From Flavobacterium psychrophilum (GTDB lineage Bacteria > Bacteroidota > Bacteroidia > Flavobacteriales > Flavobacteriaceae): a stretch of 16,499 nucleotides of DNA. Under the pieces are notes generated by a model, which did no database searches, was not told where the DNA came from, and was given only the letters and a program-made list of their open reading frames with translations. A program made the position numbers and the translations under genes. The DNA lies in assembly GCA_945878515.1 (NCBI GenBank), contig CAMCTL010000066.1, positions 1 through 16,499 on the forward strand, read 5' to 3'. Below, in pieces: positions 1-8,265 of the stretch (position 1 is its first letter; each line of letters starts with the position of its first letter).

Positions 1-81
1 TTCATAAGAAGTCAGTTCAAAATAGTCTACTATTATTTCTGGTAATAATAACTTGATAAGTTCACTAAAAGAATCTTGCAT
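1..81 (-). CDS. Transposase, N-terminal fragment (ISAon1-like), cut by window edge
   Basis: Twenty-seven codons read from an ATG at 81 on the minus strand to the window edge without a stop. The peptide begins MQDSFSELIKLLLPEIIVDY and continues FELTSYE. The pattern of a short polar start, then (L)xKLLLPE, then (V)xYFEL resembles the N-terminal region of ISAon1-family transposases common in Bacteroidota, where a DDE catalytic domain follows. That assignment rests on remembered family sequences and only 27 residues. The gene sits at the edge, so I cannot tell whether it is intact. An A/T-rich leader of the usual Bacteroidetes kind precedes the ATG. On the minus strand, CAAAAAGTTGTGGGGAA (about 123-139) lies just upstream and could belong to the element's terminal inverted repeat, but the other end is outside the window. 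Confidence 0.5.
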   Translation of the reverse strand, partial: MQDSFSELIKLLLPEIIVDYFELTSYE

Positions 82-633
82 TTTTATCTAATTTAAAAAT
101 ACAAAAATCAACTTTTTATTATTTCCCCACAACTTTTTGACTTGATCCGAAATCTACAATAGTCATTAATAAAATTTCCAAAACCTTGAGTCAATATTGT
201 TTTGAAGTTTGAAAAATATTTTGTCAATGTTTTTTAAACTGCTGTCCAGAGTAGAATATTGGTTTTTAATCCCTAAAGATTTTTGCTAATATTACCGAGC
301 CACTTTAACGTATTGCTTAGTCCGCAAGGAAAATACTCAATATGGGCATGTGTAATTATTAGAAATGCCTTAAAGACCTTTTTTCTCTAAAATCTCTCTA
401 AATTCGGTATTTCTTTGCTCAAAGTTAAAATTGCAACATTTTTATAAAATATCAGCTCCTTATGTAATTTAGATTTTATGCTCAAAAAATTTGAACGATT
501 GCAATTGCATTAATTTATTATTTCAATTGCATTAAGTTTAAAATGTGAATAAATATCAATAAAAATATCCGCAAAAAAAATTTAATTTTGTTTATGCAGA
601 TTTAAAGGTTATATATAGGTACAAATACTGGAT
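82..633. other. Intergenic region without recognisable gene
   Basis: This stretch of about 550 bases lies between the start of the transposase gene and the end of the SPOR-domain gene, both on the minus strand. All frames are broken by frequent stops. The first 50-90 bases probably belong to the transposase leader and the element's end. A pair of direct repeats lies at 502-513 and 524-535. Short stop-free pieces on the minus strand near 361-430 look at most like remnants and match nothing I recognise. No convincing terminator is seen behind the SPOR gene. Confidence 0.6.
502..535. repeat. Two 12-bp direct repeats spaced by 22 bp
   Basis: CAATTGCATTAA occurs at 502-513 and again at 524-535, so the copies start 22 bases apart, about two helix turns. 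Each copy contains CAATTG, which with the flanking base reads GCAATTGC in the first copy. The flanks TTTA and GTTTA keep the likeness a few bases further. The spacing would suit a dimeric DNA-binding protein, but the site lies behind the SPOR gene and over 400 bases from the transposase start. Chance in AT-rich DNA is possible. Confidence 0.4.
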
Positions 634-1023
634 CTATTTATTTGGTTTTATCAAAATGACGTTTTTAAATCGAGTTCCAATTTCAGACAAAGTTTTCTCG
701 GCTTCAATTCGAGTTCGAAAACCACCAACCCATACTTTATAGTTTGGTGTATTAAAGACTATCGTTGCGTCAATATCAGCGAATTCTTGCCTGAATAAAT
801 TCAATGTTTTTTTTGCATTTTCGCTATTTCCTGTAAAAACTTGGATTTTATACGAATCATTTATATTTAAAAAAGTATTAATTTTTCTTTTTTCGTTTAA
901 TAATTGTTCAAATTTTGCATCTTGATTTACAGAAATATTTTGCGCCTGAACGTTAACAAAAAATATGGAAACATTTAATAATAAGAAGTATAAATGTAAT
1001 TTAGTACGGCCTTGAAATGTCAT
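634..1023 (-). CDS. Secreted SPOR-domain protein
   Basis: The product has 129 residues. An N-terminal signal peptide (hydrophobic core about 9-25, likely cleavage after VQA at 25-27) is followed by a short polar linker and a SPOR domain at about 57-126. The domain shows the usual features: YKIQVFTG at its start, then NAKKTLNLF, YKVWVGGFRT and EAEKTLSEI. SPOR domains bind denuded glycan strands of peptidoglycan, often at division sites. A protein made only of signal peptide plus SPOR is probably periplasmic or outer-membrane associated. Its exact role is not known to me. It diverges from the actA operon across a 213-base gap with a candidate promoter for each direction. No lipobox cysteine is present, so it should not be a lipoprotein. 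The ATG at 1023 is the only start that keeps the signal peptide. Confidence 0.85.
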   Translation of the reverse strand: MTFQGRTKLHLYFLLLNVSIFFVNVQAQNISVNQDAKFEQLLNEKRKINTFLNINDSYKIQVFTGNSENAKKTLNLFRQEFADIDATIVFNTPNYKVWVGGFRTRIEAEKTLSEIGTRFKNVILIKPNK

Positions 1024-1041
1024 GATATTGCTGTTTTTTTA

Positions 1042-1070
1042 CAAAAATACTATTTATGGCGTTAAACAGA
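1042..1070 (-). promoter_or_regulatory. Candidate promoter of the SPOR-domain gene
   Basis: On the minus strand 1049-1042 reads TATTTTTG, an exact match to the Bacteroidetes -7 consensus TAnnTTTG. The -33 region near 1067-1070 is only a weak TCTG. Transcription would start around 1035, leaving a leader of about a dozen bases before the ATG at 1023. Confidence 0.4.
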
Positions 1071-1123
1071 AACAGAAACATTATTTAGAATCAATATAAA
1101 TTATATTTAAGACTATTTTAGGG

Positions 1124-1154
1124 TTTTGAGAATAGTTCTTAAAGTGTAAATTTG
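1124..1154 (+). promoter_or_regulatory. Candidate promoter of the actABCDEF-coxBA operon
   Basis: TTTTG at 1124-1128 and TAAATTTG at 1147-1154 are separated by 18 bases. This fits the Bacteroidetes primary-sigma pattern TTG then TAnnTTTG. Predicted transcription starts near 1160, giving a leader of about 75 bases before the actA ATG. This is the only good match in the gap upstream of actA, and the later genes are too tightly packed for separate promoters to be obvious. Confidence 0.5.
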
Positions 1155-1236
1155 TCGAATATTAAGAAAAGTGATTTTTATCATATTTATTATTTGTATA
1201 AAGTCACATCAATATTGTAGATAATTACTATACTAT

Positions 1237-2577
1237 ATGAAAAAGATGGGTAACCATAGTTCGACTTCAAGGAAATTATTTATAAGTTTAGCTTTTCTGC
1301 TATCCTTATCATCAAATTCTTATGCACAAGCGGTAGCAGCTGCACCAGCGGCAGCGGCAACTATTGATGCGGCAGCTCCAGCTGTTACGCCAGGTGGCGA
1401 TCCTGTCAAGGGAAAAGAAATATTCAACGCAAATTGTGCTGCATGTCACAAGCTAGATGCTAAAGCTACTGGTCCAGCTCTGAGAGGAGTTGGCAATAAG
1501 TATGAAAAGGCTTGGTTGTATAAGTGGATTCACAACAGTTCTGATTTGATTAAATCAGGTGACGCTGCTGCCATAAAAATTTATGAAGAGTACAATAAGG
1601 TTCAAATGTCAGCTTTCCCTCAATTGTCGGAAAAAGACATTGATGATATCATTGCTTATACTATGGAACCTGTTGCTGCAGCTCCTGCGCCGGGACCAAA
1701 TGAGATAGTTTCAGTTACCGATTCGAACTCAAGTGGAGTTTCGAACGACGTAGTTTTAGGTGCATTAACTTTGGTTATGGCAATATTAGTAGTTATGCTA
1801 ATAATGGTAAACAATGTACTAAGAAAAGTAGCTGCGACAAAAGGAATTAGTGTTGTACCTAACGAACCGACAATATCATTGTGGAAAGCTTTCGCAAAAA
1901 ACCAATTTTTAGTATTGGTCTCAGCTATATTTATGTTACTAGCAGGTGCCTATTTTGTATATGGTTATTTGATGCAAATTGGAGTTGATCAAGACTATGC
2001 GCCAATACAGCCAATACACTATTCTCATAGAATACACGCTGGAAGTAATGGAATTAACTGTAATTATTGTCACTCTTCTGCTCGTGTAAGCAAACATTCA
2101 GGAATTCCTTCATTGAATGTCTGTATGAATTGCCACAAAAGTATTGCAGAGGTGTCTGACACAACGGCTACCGAAGAATATTCTAAAGCATTTTATGATA
2201 ACGAGATAGCTAAACTTTACAAAGCTGTTGGATGGGACAAAGACAATCAAAAATATACTGGAAAGACAGAGCCCGTAAAGTGGGTTCGAATTCATAATTT
2301 ACCAAGTTTTGTTTATTTCAATCATTCGCAACACGTTAATGTTGCTGGAGTGGAATGTCAAACCTGTCATGGACCAGTTCAGACTTACGAAATTCAGAAA
2401 CAATTTGCACCATTAACAATGAGTTGGTGTATAGATTGTCACCGAAAAACAGAAGTTAAGATGGAGGGCAATGAGTACTACACCAAAATACACGAACAAC
2501 TTTCCAAGAAATACGGTGTTGACAAATTGACTGCAGCGCAAATGGGAGGTTTAGAATGTGGTAAATGCCATTATTAA
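1237..2577 (+). CDS. actA: ActA: multiheme cytochrome c subunit of alternative complex III, with fused N-terminal mono-heme domain
   Basis: The 446-residue product is the periplasmic electron-exit subunit of ACIII. It has a signal peptide (about 1-30, ending SYA). Next come an Ala/Pro-rich linker (31-55) and a mono-heme cytochrome c domain with CAACH at 67-71 and likely distal ligand M124. A second Ala/Pro linker leads to two hydrophobic segments (about 171-191 and 223-245). The C-terminal domain has five CxxCH motifs: C275-H279, C296-H300, C374-H378, C398-H402 and C441-H445. The last lies one residue before the stop. The five-heme part is the family core. The N-terminal heme domain is an addition that raises this subunit to six heme motifs. 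If the first hydrophobic stretch is cleaved, the other two anchor the protein and keep both heme parts periplasmic. It is the first gene of the operon, 83 bases before actB. An in-frame ATG three codons in (1246) is a possible alternative start. Confidence 0.95.
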   Translation: MKKMGNHSSTSRKLFISLAFLLSLSSNSYAQAVAAAPAAAATIDAAAPAVTPGGDPVKGKEIFNANCAACHKLDAKATGPALRGVGNKYEKAWLYKWIHNSSDLIKSGDAAAIKIYEEYNKVQMSAFPQLSEKDIDDIIAYTMEPVAAAPAPGPNEIVSVTDSNSSGVSNDVVLGALTLVMAILVVMLIMVNNVLRKVAATKGISVVPNEPTISLWKAFAKNQFLVLVSAIFMLLAGAYFVYGYLMQIGVDQDYAPIQPIHYSHRIHAGSNGINCNYCHSSARVSKHSGIPSLNVCMNCHKSIAEVSDTTATEEYSKAFYDNEIAKLYKAVGWDKDNQKYTGKTEPVKWVRIHNLPSFVYFNHSQHVNVAGVECQTCHGPVQTYEIQKQFAPLTMSWCIDCHRKTEVKMEGNEYYTKIHEQLSKKYGVDKLTAAQMGGLECGKCHY

Positions 2578-2587
2578 ATATGTTTAA

Positions 2588-2607
2588 AGTTTCATTTTGT
2601 TGAAACT
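2588..2607 (+). other. Small hairpin in the actA-actB spacer
   Basis: AGTTTCA (2588-2594) and TGAAACT (2601-2607) form a perfect 7-bp stem with a six-base loop, eleven bases after the actA stop. No T-run follows, so it is unlikely to be a full terminator. It could protect the 3' end of a processed actA message, or simply occur by chance. Confidence 0.35.
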
Positions 2608-2660
2608 AAAAACACAAAATACTTGAAACAAAAATTAAGAAGCTAATATTTATTTAGAAT

Positions 2661-5600
2661 ATGTCATCAAACAAAAAATACTGGAAAAGTGTTGAAGAAC
2701 TAAACGAAAATAGTTCTATTGTTGAGGCCCTTAGAAATAACGAATTTGTTGAAGAAATTCCTACTGATGAATTTTTGAGTAACAGTAGTGCTTTATCATC
2801 TACAGGTACAACACGTCGTGATTTTTTAAAGTACGTTGGATTTACGACAGCCGCAGCAACACTAGCAGCGTGTGAAGGTCCTGTTAACATGTCAATACCT
2901 TATGTTGTTCAGCCAGAAGAAATTATCCCTGGAATTGCTGATTATTATGCAACTACTGTTTTTGATGGTTTCGACTTTGCTAACCTTTTGGTAAAAACTC
3001 GTGAGGGGCGTCCAATTAAGATAGACAACAACGGAATGGCCGGGGCAAAATTTGCTGCCAATGCTAGAGTTCATGCATCTGTATTGTCATTATATGATAG
3101 TATGCGTTTAAAGGAGCCTAAAATTTCAGGTAAAACTGCAAGTTGGGTTGACGTAAATTCAAAATTACAATCAAGTTTGGCTGATGCGAAGGCAAAAGGA
3201 GGACAGGTTGTTCTTTTGACCAATACATTGGCAAGTCCATCTACTGAAAAATTAATCGCAGAATTTCTTGGTAAAAATCCAAATGCAAAACACGTTATCT
3301 ACGATGCTGTTTCTGAGTCAGAAACTTTAGATGCATTCGAAACTGTTTATGGCGAAAGAGCGTTGGTGGATTATGATTTTTCAAAAGCGTCAGTAATTGT
3401 TTCTGTTGGTGCAGATTTCTTAGGAGATTGGCAAGGTGGAAATTACGGTTCAAGTTATGCAAAAGGAAGAATTCCTCAAGGATCAAAAGGAAATCAAAAA
3501 ATATCCCGTCATTTCCAATTGGAAGCAAATATGACATTATCTGGTGCTGCTGCCGATAAACGTGTTGCTATGTCAACCGCAAATCAAAAGCAAGCGTTGG
3601 TATTGATATACAATATCGTTGCTGGAGCATCAATTCCAGTGACATTGGAAGCAAAATTAAAGGCTGAGGTTTCAAAAATTGCTCAGGAATTGGGTAAATC
3701 GGGAAGCAAAGGCGTTTTGGTTTCTGGAATTCAAGATAAAAATGCACAATTGTTGGTTTTAGCCATCAATCAAGTGTTGAAAAGCGAATCTTTTTCAACT
3801 GTTGGAACAAGACAAATCAGAAAAGGATCTAACGAAAAAGTGGCTCAATTAGTTAATGATATGAAGGCAGGAAGCGTTCATACTTTAATAATGAGTGGAG
3901 TGAATCCGGTTTATTCTTTACCAAATTCAAAAGATTTTCTTGATGGATTGAAAAAAGTAAGTCTTTCAGCTTCCTTTTCTTTGAAAGAAGACGAAACGGC
4001 TTCGATTACTACTATTGCTGCTGCTGCGCCTCACTATTTAGAATCTTGGGGAGATGTTAGCATTACAAAAGGAACCTATAGTTTGACTCAACCAACGATA
4101 CGCCCTTTATTTGACACCAAACAATTTCAAGACGTTTTATTGTCTTTGAATGGAATTCCTGGAACGTATTACAATTATATAAAAGCAAGTTCAGCATCGA
4201 TAATTTTAGGTTCAACTTGGAATCAAGTTTTACATGATGGAATCTTTGTTGGTAGCATACCAACAACTGCAGGCGGAACAGCTGATTACAATGGAGCTGC
4301 AAGTGCTTTGGCACAATCAAAAGCAGCACAAGGTTTAGAATTGGTTTTATACACTAAAACTGGTTTAGGAGACGGTCAGCAAGCCAACAACCCTTGGTTG
4401 CAAGAATTTCCAGATCCAATCACTAGAGTTTCTTGGGATAATTATGTTACTATTTCGGCTGCCGATGCTAAGAAATTGGATTTATCAAATGAAATTGTTG
4501 CCGATGGTGGATTGAACGGAAGTTATGCTTCAATCAAAACGGCTGATGGAGTTACATTAGAAAATGTTCCAGTAATTGTTCAACCAGGACAAGCGGTTGG
4601 AACTGTTGGTTTGGCTTTTGGTTATGGTAAAAGCGCAGCTTTAAAAGAAGAAATGCAAGTAGGTGTAAACGCTTATTCATTATATAAAGGTTTCAATAAT
4701 GTACAAACTGTTACCTTGACAAAAGCGGATGGAGAACATGAATTTGCTTGTGTTCAAGGTCAAAAAACGTTGATGGGAAGAGGTGATATTATTAAAGAAA
4801 CTACTTTAAAAATATTTAACACTGAAGATGCAGAATTTTGGAACCCACAACCCATGGTTTCATTGGATCACAAAGAAGTTAAAGCAACTTCAGTAGATTT
4901 GTGGGCATCATTTGATCGTTCAGTTGGACACCATTTTAATCTTTCAATAGATTTGAATGCTTGTACAGGTTGTGGTTCTTGCGTTATCGCTTGCCATGCT
5001 GAAAATAACGTTCCTGTTGTTGGAAAAGAAGAAGTAAGAAGAAGTCGTGATATGCACTGGTTGCGTATCGATAGATATTATTCTTCTGAAGAGACTTTTG
5101 CAGGAGACAACGAAAGAAAAGAAAACATTGCAGGTTTATCTAGTTCTCTATCGACATTCAACGAAATGGAGAATGCCTCTGATAATCCACAAGTGGCCTT
5201 CCAACCAGTAATGTGCCAACATTGTAATCATGCACCATGTGAGACAGTTTGTCCAGTTGCAGCAACTTCACACAGTCGTCAAGGTCAAAACCACATGGCG
5301 TATAATAGATGTGTTGGAACCCGCTATTGTGCTAACAACTGTCCATATAAAGTACGTCGTTTTAACTGGTTCTTGTACAACAAAAATAGCGAATTTGATT
5401 TCCACATGAACGATGATTTAGGTCGTATGGTCTTAAATCCAGATGTTAATGTTCGTTCACGTGGGGTAATGGAAAAATGTTCCATGTGTATTCAAAAAAC
5501 ACAAGAGACAATTTTAACAGCTAAAAATGAAGGTCGAGAAGTTGTTGATGGTGAGTTCCAAACAGCTTGTTCTAGTGCCTGTACAACAGGAGCGATGGTT

Positions 5601-5729
5601 TTTGGAGATATAAATGATAAGAAAAGTAAGGTAGCCAAGTTGGTAGAAGACGAAAGAATGTATCATTTGTTAGAGCACGTTGGAACAAAACCTAATGTAG
5701 TTTACCACGTTAAAGTTAGAAACACTTAA
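2661..5729 (+). CDS. actB: ActB: Fe-S/molybdopterin-oxidoreductase-like subunit of alternative complex III (TAT-variant lipoprotein)
   Basis: The 1022-residue product fuses a molybdopterin-oxidoreductase-like domain (about 75-740) with a ferredoxin-like domain of the PsrB/NrfC type (about 755-1000). In ACIII the first domain is known to lack the molybdenum cofactor. The N-terminus is an extended Tat-type signal: about 50 polar residues, R52-R53 in RRDFLK, a hydrophobic run, then the lipobox LAAC with C71. The mature protein is therefore probably a lipoprotein anchored by a triacylated cysteine, as reported for F. johnsoniae ACIII. Four cluster motifs are visible: C768/771/774/778; C852/855/860/864; C884/890/894; and C940/943 with C970/974. 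The third has T887 where a fourth cysteine is usual, the mark of a [3Fe-4S] cluster. The subunit passes electrons from quinol to the ActA hemes. It lies 31 bases before actC. Confidence 0.95.
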   Translation: MSSNKKYWKSVEELNENSSIVEALRNNEFVEEIPTDEFLSNSSALSSTGTTRRDFLKYVGFTTAAATLAACEGPVNMSIPYVVQPEEIIPGIADYYATTVFDGFDFANLLVKTREGRPIKIDNNGMAGAKFAANARVHASVLSLYDSMRLKEPKISGKTASWVDVNSKLQSSLADAKAKGGQVVLLTNTLASPSTEKLIAEFLGKNPNAKHVIYDAVSESETLDAFETVYGERALVDYDFSKASVIVSVGADFLGDWQGGNYGSSYAKGRIPQGSKGNQKISRHFQLEANMTLSGAAADKRVAMSTANQKQALVLIYNIVAGASIPVTLEAKLKAEVSKIAQELGKSGSKGVLVSGIQDKNAQLLVLAINQVLKSESFSTVGTRQIRKGSNEKVAQLVNDMKAGSVHTLIMSGVNPVYSLPNSKDFLDGLKKVSLSASFSLKEDETASITTIAAAAPHYLESWGDVSITKGTYSLTQPTIRPLFDTKQFQDVLLSLNGIPGTYYNYIKASSASIILGSTWNQVLHDGIFVGSIPTTAGGTADYNGAASALAQSKAAQGLELVLYTKTGLGDGQQANNPWLQEFPDPITRVSWDNYVTISAADAKKLDLSNEIVADGGLNGSYASIKTADGVTLENVPVIVQPGQAVGTVGLAFGYGKSAALKEEMQVGVNAYSLYKGFNNVQTVTLTKADGEHEFACVQGQKTLMGRGDIIKETTLKIFNTEDAEFWNPQPMVSLDHKEVKATSVDLWASFDRSVGHHFNLSIDLNACTGCGSCVIACHAENNVPVVGKEEVRRSRDMHWLRIDRYYSSEETFAGDNERKENIAGLSSSLSTFNEMENASDNPQVAFQPVMCQHCNHAPCETVCPVAATSHSRQGQNHMAYNRCVGTRYCANNCPYKVRRFNWFLYNKNSEFDFHMNDDLGRMVLNPDVNVRSRGVMEKCSMCIQKTQETILTAKNEGREVVDGEFQTACSSACTTGAMVFGDINDKKSKVAKLVEDERMYHLLEHVGTKPNVVYHVKVRNT

Positions 5730-5760
5730 AAAGATAATTTAAAAATCAATTTAAAGGATT

Positions 5761-7164
5761 ATGTCTCATATATACGACTCCCCTATTAGAAAACCTTTAA
5801 TCATTGGTGATAAATCATATCACGATGTAACAGTGGATGTAGCTGCACCCGTCGAAGGGAAAGCAAACAAACAATGGTGGATTGTATTTTCAATTTCATT
5901 ATTAGCCTTTATCTGGGGATTAGGCTGTATAGTTTACACTATATCCACGGGTATAGGTACCTGGGGTCTGAACAAAACAGTTGGTTGGGCTTGGGATATT
6001 ACTAACTTTGTATGGTGGGTTGGTATTGGTCACGCTGGAACATTGATTTCGGCGGTACTTTTATTATTTCGTCAAAGATGGAGGATGGCAATTAACCGCT
6101 CAGCCGAAGCAATGACTATTTTCTCGGTAATTCAGGCGGGTCTATTTCCAATTATCCACATGGGTCGTCCTTGGTTGGCTTACTGGGTTCTTCCAATACC
6201 TAATCAATTTGGGTCTCTTTGGGTGAACTTTAATTCACCTTTACTTTGGGACGTTTTTGCAATTTCTACTTATCTTTCTGTTTCATTGGTTTTCTGGTGG
6301 ACTGGATTATTACCTGATTTTGCAATGTTGAGAGATAGAGCCATTACACCTTTTAACAAGAGAGTTTATTCTATTTTAAGTTTTGGTTGGAGCGGAAGAG
6401 CAAAAGATTGGCAACGTTTTGAAGAAGTTTCTTTAGTTCTTGCAGGTTTAGCGACACCATTAGTACTTTCTGTTCACACTATTGTATCTATGGACTTTGC
6501 TACATCAGTAATTCCAGGTTGGCATACTACCATTTTTCCACCATACTTCGTGGCTGGAGCGGTTTTCTCGGGATTTGCAATGGTAAACACTTTGCTTATT
6601 ATTATGAGAAAAGTTTCTAACCTTGAGGCTTATATTACAATCCAGCATATCGAGTTGATGAACATTGTAATTATGATTACAGGTTCTATAGTAGGAGTTG
6701 CTTATATAACGGAATTATTTGTTGCTTGGTATTCTGGGGTTGAGTATGAACAATATGCATTCTTGAATAGAGCTACCGGACCTTATTGGTGGGCATATTG
6801 GTCAATGATGACGTGCAATGTTTTTTCACCTCAGTTTATGTGGTTTAAAAAATTAAGAACAAGTATCATGTTTTCTTTCATCATCTCAATTGTTGTTAAT
6901 ATTGGAATGTGGTTCGAGAGGTTCGTAATTATCGTGACATCGCTTCACAGAGATTACCTTCCGTCTTCGTGGACAATGTTTTCACCAACATTTGTTGATA
7001 TTGGAATTTTCATTGGAACAATAGGTTTCTTTTTTGTCTTATTTTTATTGTATGCGAGAACATTCCCTGTGATTGCTCAAGCAGAAGTAAAAACAATTTT
7101 AAAAGCAACTGGAGATAATTTTATAAAAGCGAGAGCATCAAATAAAGATTCACACCATGAGTAA
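5761..7164 (+). CDS. actC: ActC: NrfD/PsrC-like quinol-oxidising membrane subunit
   Basis: The 467-residue product is an integral membrane protein of the NrfD/PsrC family. I count about ten hydrophobic helices after a polar, probably cytoplasmic, N-terminus of 35 residues. Conserved family signatures include GIGHAGTLISA (H91), HMGRPW (H133) and SPLLWD (D164). In ACIII structures the equivalent His and Asp lie near the quinol site next to the ActB [3Fe-4S] cluster. I infer that this is the site of menaquinol oxidation and possibly part of a proton path. The gene follows actB by 31 bases, with AAAGGA close to the ATG. Its end overlaps actD by 8 bases, which suggests coupled translation. Nothing in the sequence looks truncated or unusual for the family. 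Confidence 0.93.
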   Translation: MSHIYDSPIRKPLIIGDKSYHDVTVDVAAPVEGKANKQWWIVFSISLLAFIWGLGCIVYTISTGIGTWGLNKTVGWAWDITNFVWWVGIGHAGTLISAVLLLFRQRWRMAINRSAEAMTIFSVIQAGLFPIIHMGRPWLAYWVLPIPNQFGSLWVNFNSPLLWDVFAISTYLSVSLVFWWTGLLPDFAMLRDRAITPFNKRVYSILSFGWSGRAKDWQRFEEVSLVLAGLATPLVLSVHTIVSMDFATSVIPGWHTTIFPPYFVAGAVFSGFAMVNTLLIIMRKVSNLEAYITIQHIELMNIVIMITGSIVGVAYITELFVAWYSGVEYEQYAFLNRATGPYWWAYWSMMTCNVFSPQFMWFKKLRTSIMFSFIISIVVNIGMWFERFVIIVTSLHRDYLPSSWTMFSPTFVDIGIFIGTIGFFFVLFLLYARTFPVIAQAEVKTILKATGDNFIKARASNKDSHHE

Positions 7165-7681
7165 TAAAGTAATACATGCTATTTATAATGACGATGATAT
7201 ATTGTTGGATGCTGTAAAAAAAACACGCGCAGCTCATCATCATATTGAAGAGGTTTTTACACCTTTTCCAGTACACGGATTAGATAAATTAATGGGGTTG
7301 GCACCTACAAGATTAGCTATTTGTGCTTTTATATATGGTTGCATCGGAATTTCTTTTGGAACTACCATGATGAATTATATAATGATTCAAGATTGGCCAC
7401 AAGACATTGGCGGAAAGCCAAGTTTTAGTTATATCGAAAACATGCCATCTTTTGTACCGATTATGTTCGAAGAAACAGTATTTTTTGCAGCGCATTTAAT
7501 GGTTATTACCTTTTACATGAGGAGCAGATTGTGGCCATTTAAGGAAGCTGATAATCCAGATGTCAGAACTACAGATGACCATTTCTTAATGGAAGTTGCA
7601 GTAATGGATAACGAAAAAGAGTTAATTTCTTTTTTGGAAAGTACAGGTGCGGTTGAAGTTAAACTAATTGATAAGCATTAA
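7157..7681 (+). CDS. actD: ActD: small membrane subunit of alternative complex III (DUF3341)
   Basis: The 174-residue product matches the DUF3341 family, the ActD subunit. A soluble N-terminal part starts with a ferredoxin-fold-like VIHAIYNDDD and contains the family stretch EEVFTPFPVHGLD (residues 31-43). Two hydrophobic helices follow (about 52-76 and 101-121), joined by a Trp/Pro-rich loop with QDIGGKPSFSYIENMPSFVP (82-101). The C-terminal tail returns to a soluble domain. ActD is known as a structural subunit near ActC/ActF without a redox cofactor, and none is visible here. It overlaps actC by 8 bases and is followed almost directly by actE, so it is clearly part of the operon. Confidence 0.92.
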   Translation: MSNKVIHAIYNDDDILLDAVKKTRAAHHHIEEVFTPFPVHGLDKLMGLAPTRLAICAFIYGCIGISFGTTMMNYIMIQDWPQDIGGKPSFSYIENMPSFVPIMFEETVFFAAHLMVITFYMRSRLWPFKEADNPDVRTTDDHFLMEVAVMDNEKELISFLESTGAVEVKLIDKH

Positions 7682-7689
7682 TAGTGGAT

Positions 7690-8238
7690 ATGAAAAGTAT
7701 ATACAAATTAACATTTATAGTAAGTGTCAGTATTCTGGTTTTATCTTGTAAAGATAATTTGAAGCCAAATTACCAATATATGCCAAATATGTATGAGCAC
7801 GTTGGTTATAATACATACTCTCAAGTAGCTGTTTTTAAAGGAGGAGTTGAAGCGCAGCTTCCTGTTGCAGGAACCATAAAAAGAGGCTTTGATGTTTATG
7901 CCTATCCAAATTCGCCTGAAGGATATAATGCTGCTAAATTGAGTGCTGTATCACCATTGGATAGCTTATCAGTTAAAGAAGTAGAGAAATCGAAATATTT
8001 ATTTGAAATCTATTGCGGTATTTGTCATGGAAATGAAGGTAATGGTAAAGGAAAATTGGTTACTCAAGGAAAAATTTTAGGCGTACCGAGTTACAAAGAC
8101 AGAGTAATTACCGAAGGTAGTATTTATCATGTTCTTCAATATGGGATAAATTCTATGGGTGCTTATTCCAATCAACTTAATCAAAGAGAACGTTGGATGG
8201 TTGCGGCTTACGTGATGGAACTAAAAAGTAAATTATAA
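7690..8238 (+). CDS. actE: ActE: mono-heme cytochrome c lipoprotein of alternative complex III
   Basis: The product has 182 residues when read from the ATG at 7690. I prefer this start because it gives a compact lipoprotein signal: MKSIYK, a hydrophobic core, then the lipobox LVLSC with C20. A GTG two codons upstream (7684) is also in frame. One heme motif, CGICH (109-113), lies in a cytochrome c fold. M156 in INSMGAY is the likely sixth iron ligand, and the C-terminal helix has the usual RERWMVAAYV pattern. ActE sits beside the ActA hemes in the periplasm and, as reported for F. johnsoniae, is lipid-anchored. The gene begins 8 bases after actD ends and 27 bases before actF. Confidence 0.93.
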   Translation: MKSIYKLTFIVSVSILVLSCKDNLKPNYQYMPNMYEHVGYNTYSQVAVFKGGVEAQLPVAGTIKRGFDVYAYPNSPEGYNAAKLSAVSPLDSLSVKEVEKSKYLFEIYCGICHGNEGNGKGKLVTQGKILGVPSYKDRVITEGSIYHVLQYGINSMGAYSNQLNQRERWMVAAYVMELKSKL

Positions 8239-8265
8239 TTGTAGAACAAACTCATCGTAAAAGAT

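Noticed and set aside
361..440. Protein-like minus-strand stretch with FEQRNTEFREILEKKGL ending in a stop
   Set aside because: It is only about 20 codons long, preceded by stops and without a start. At best it is a remnant that I cannot assign.
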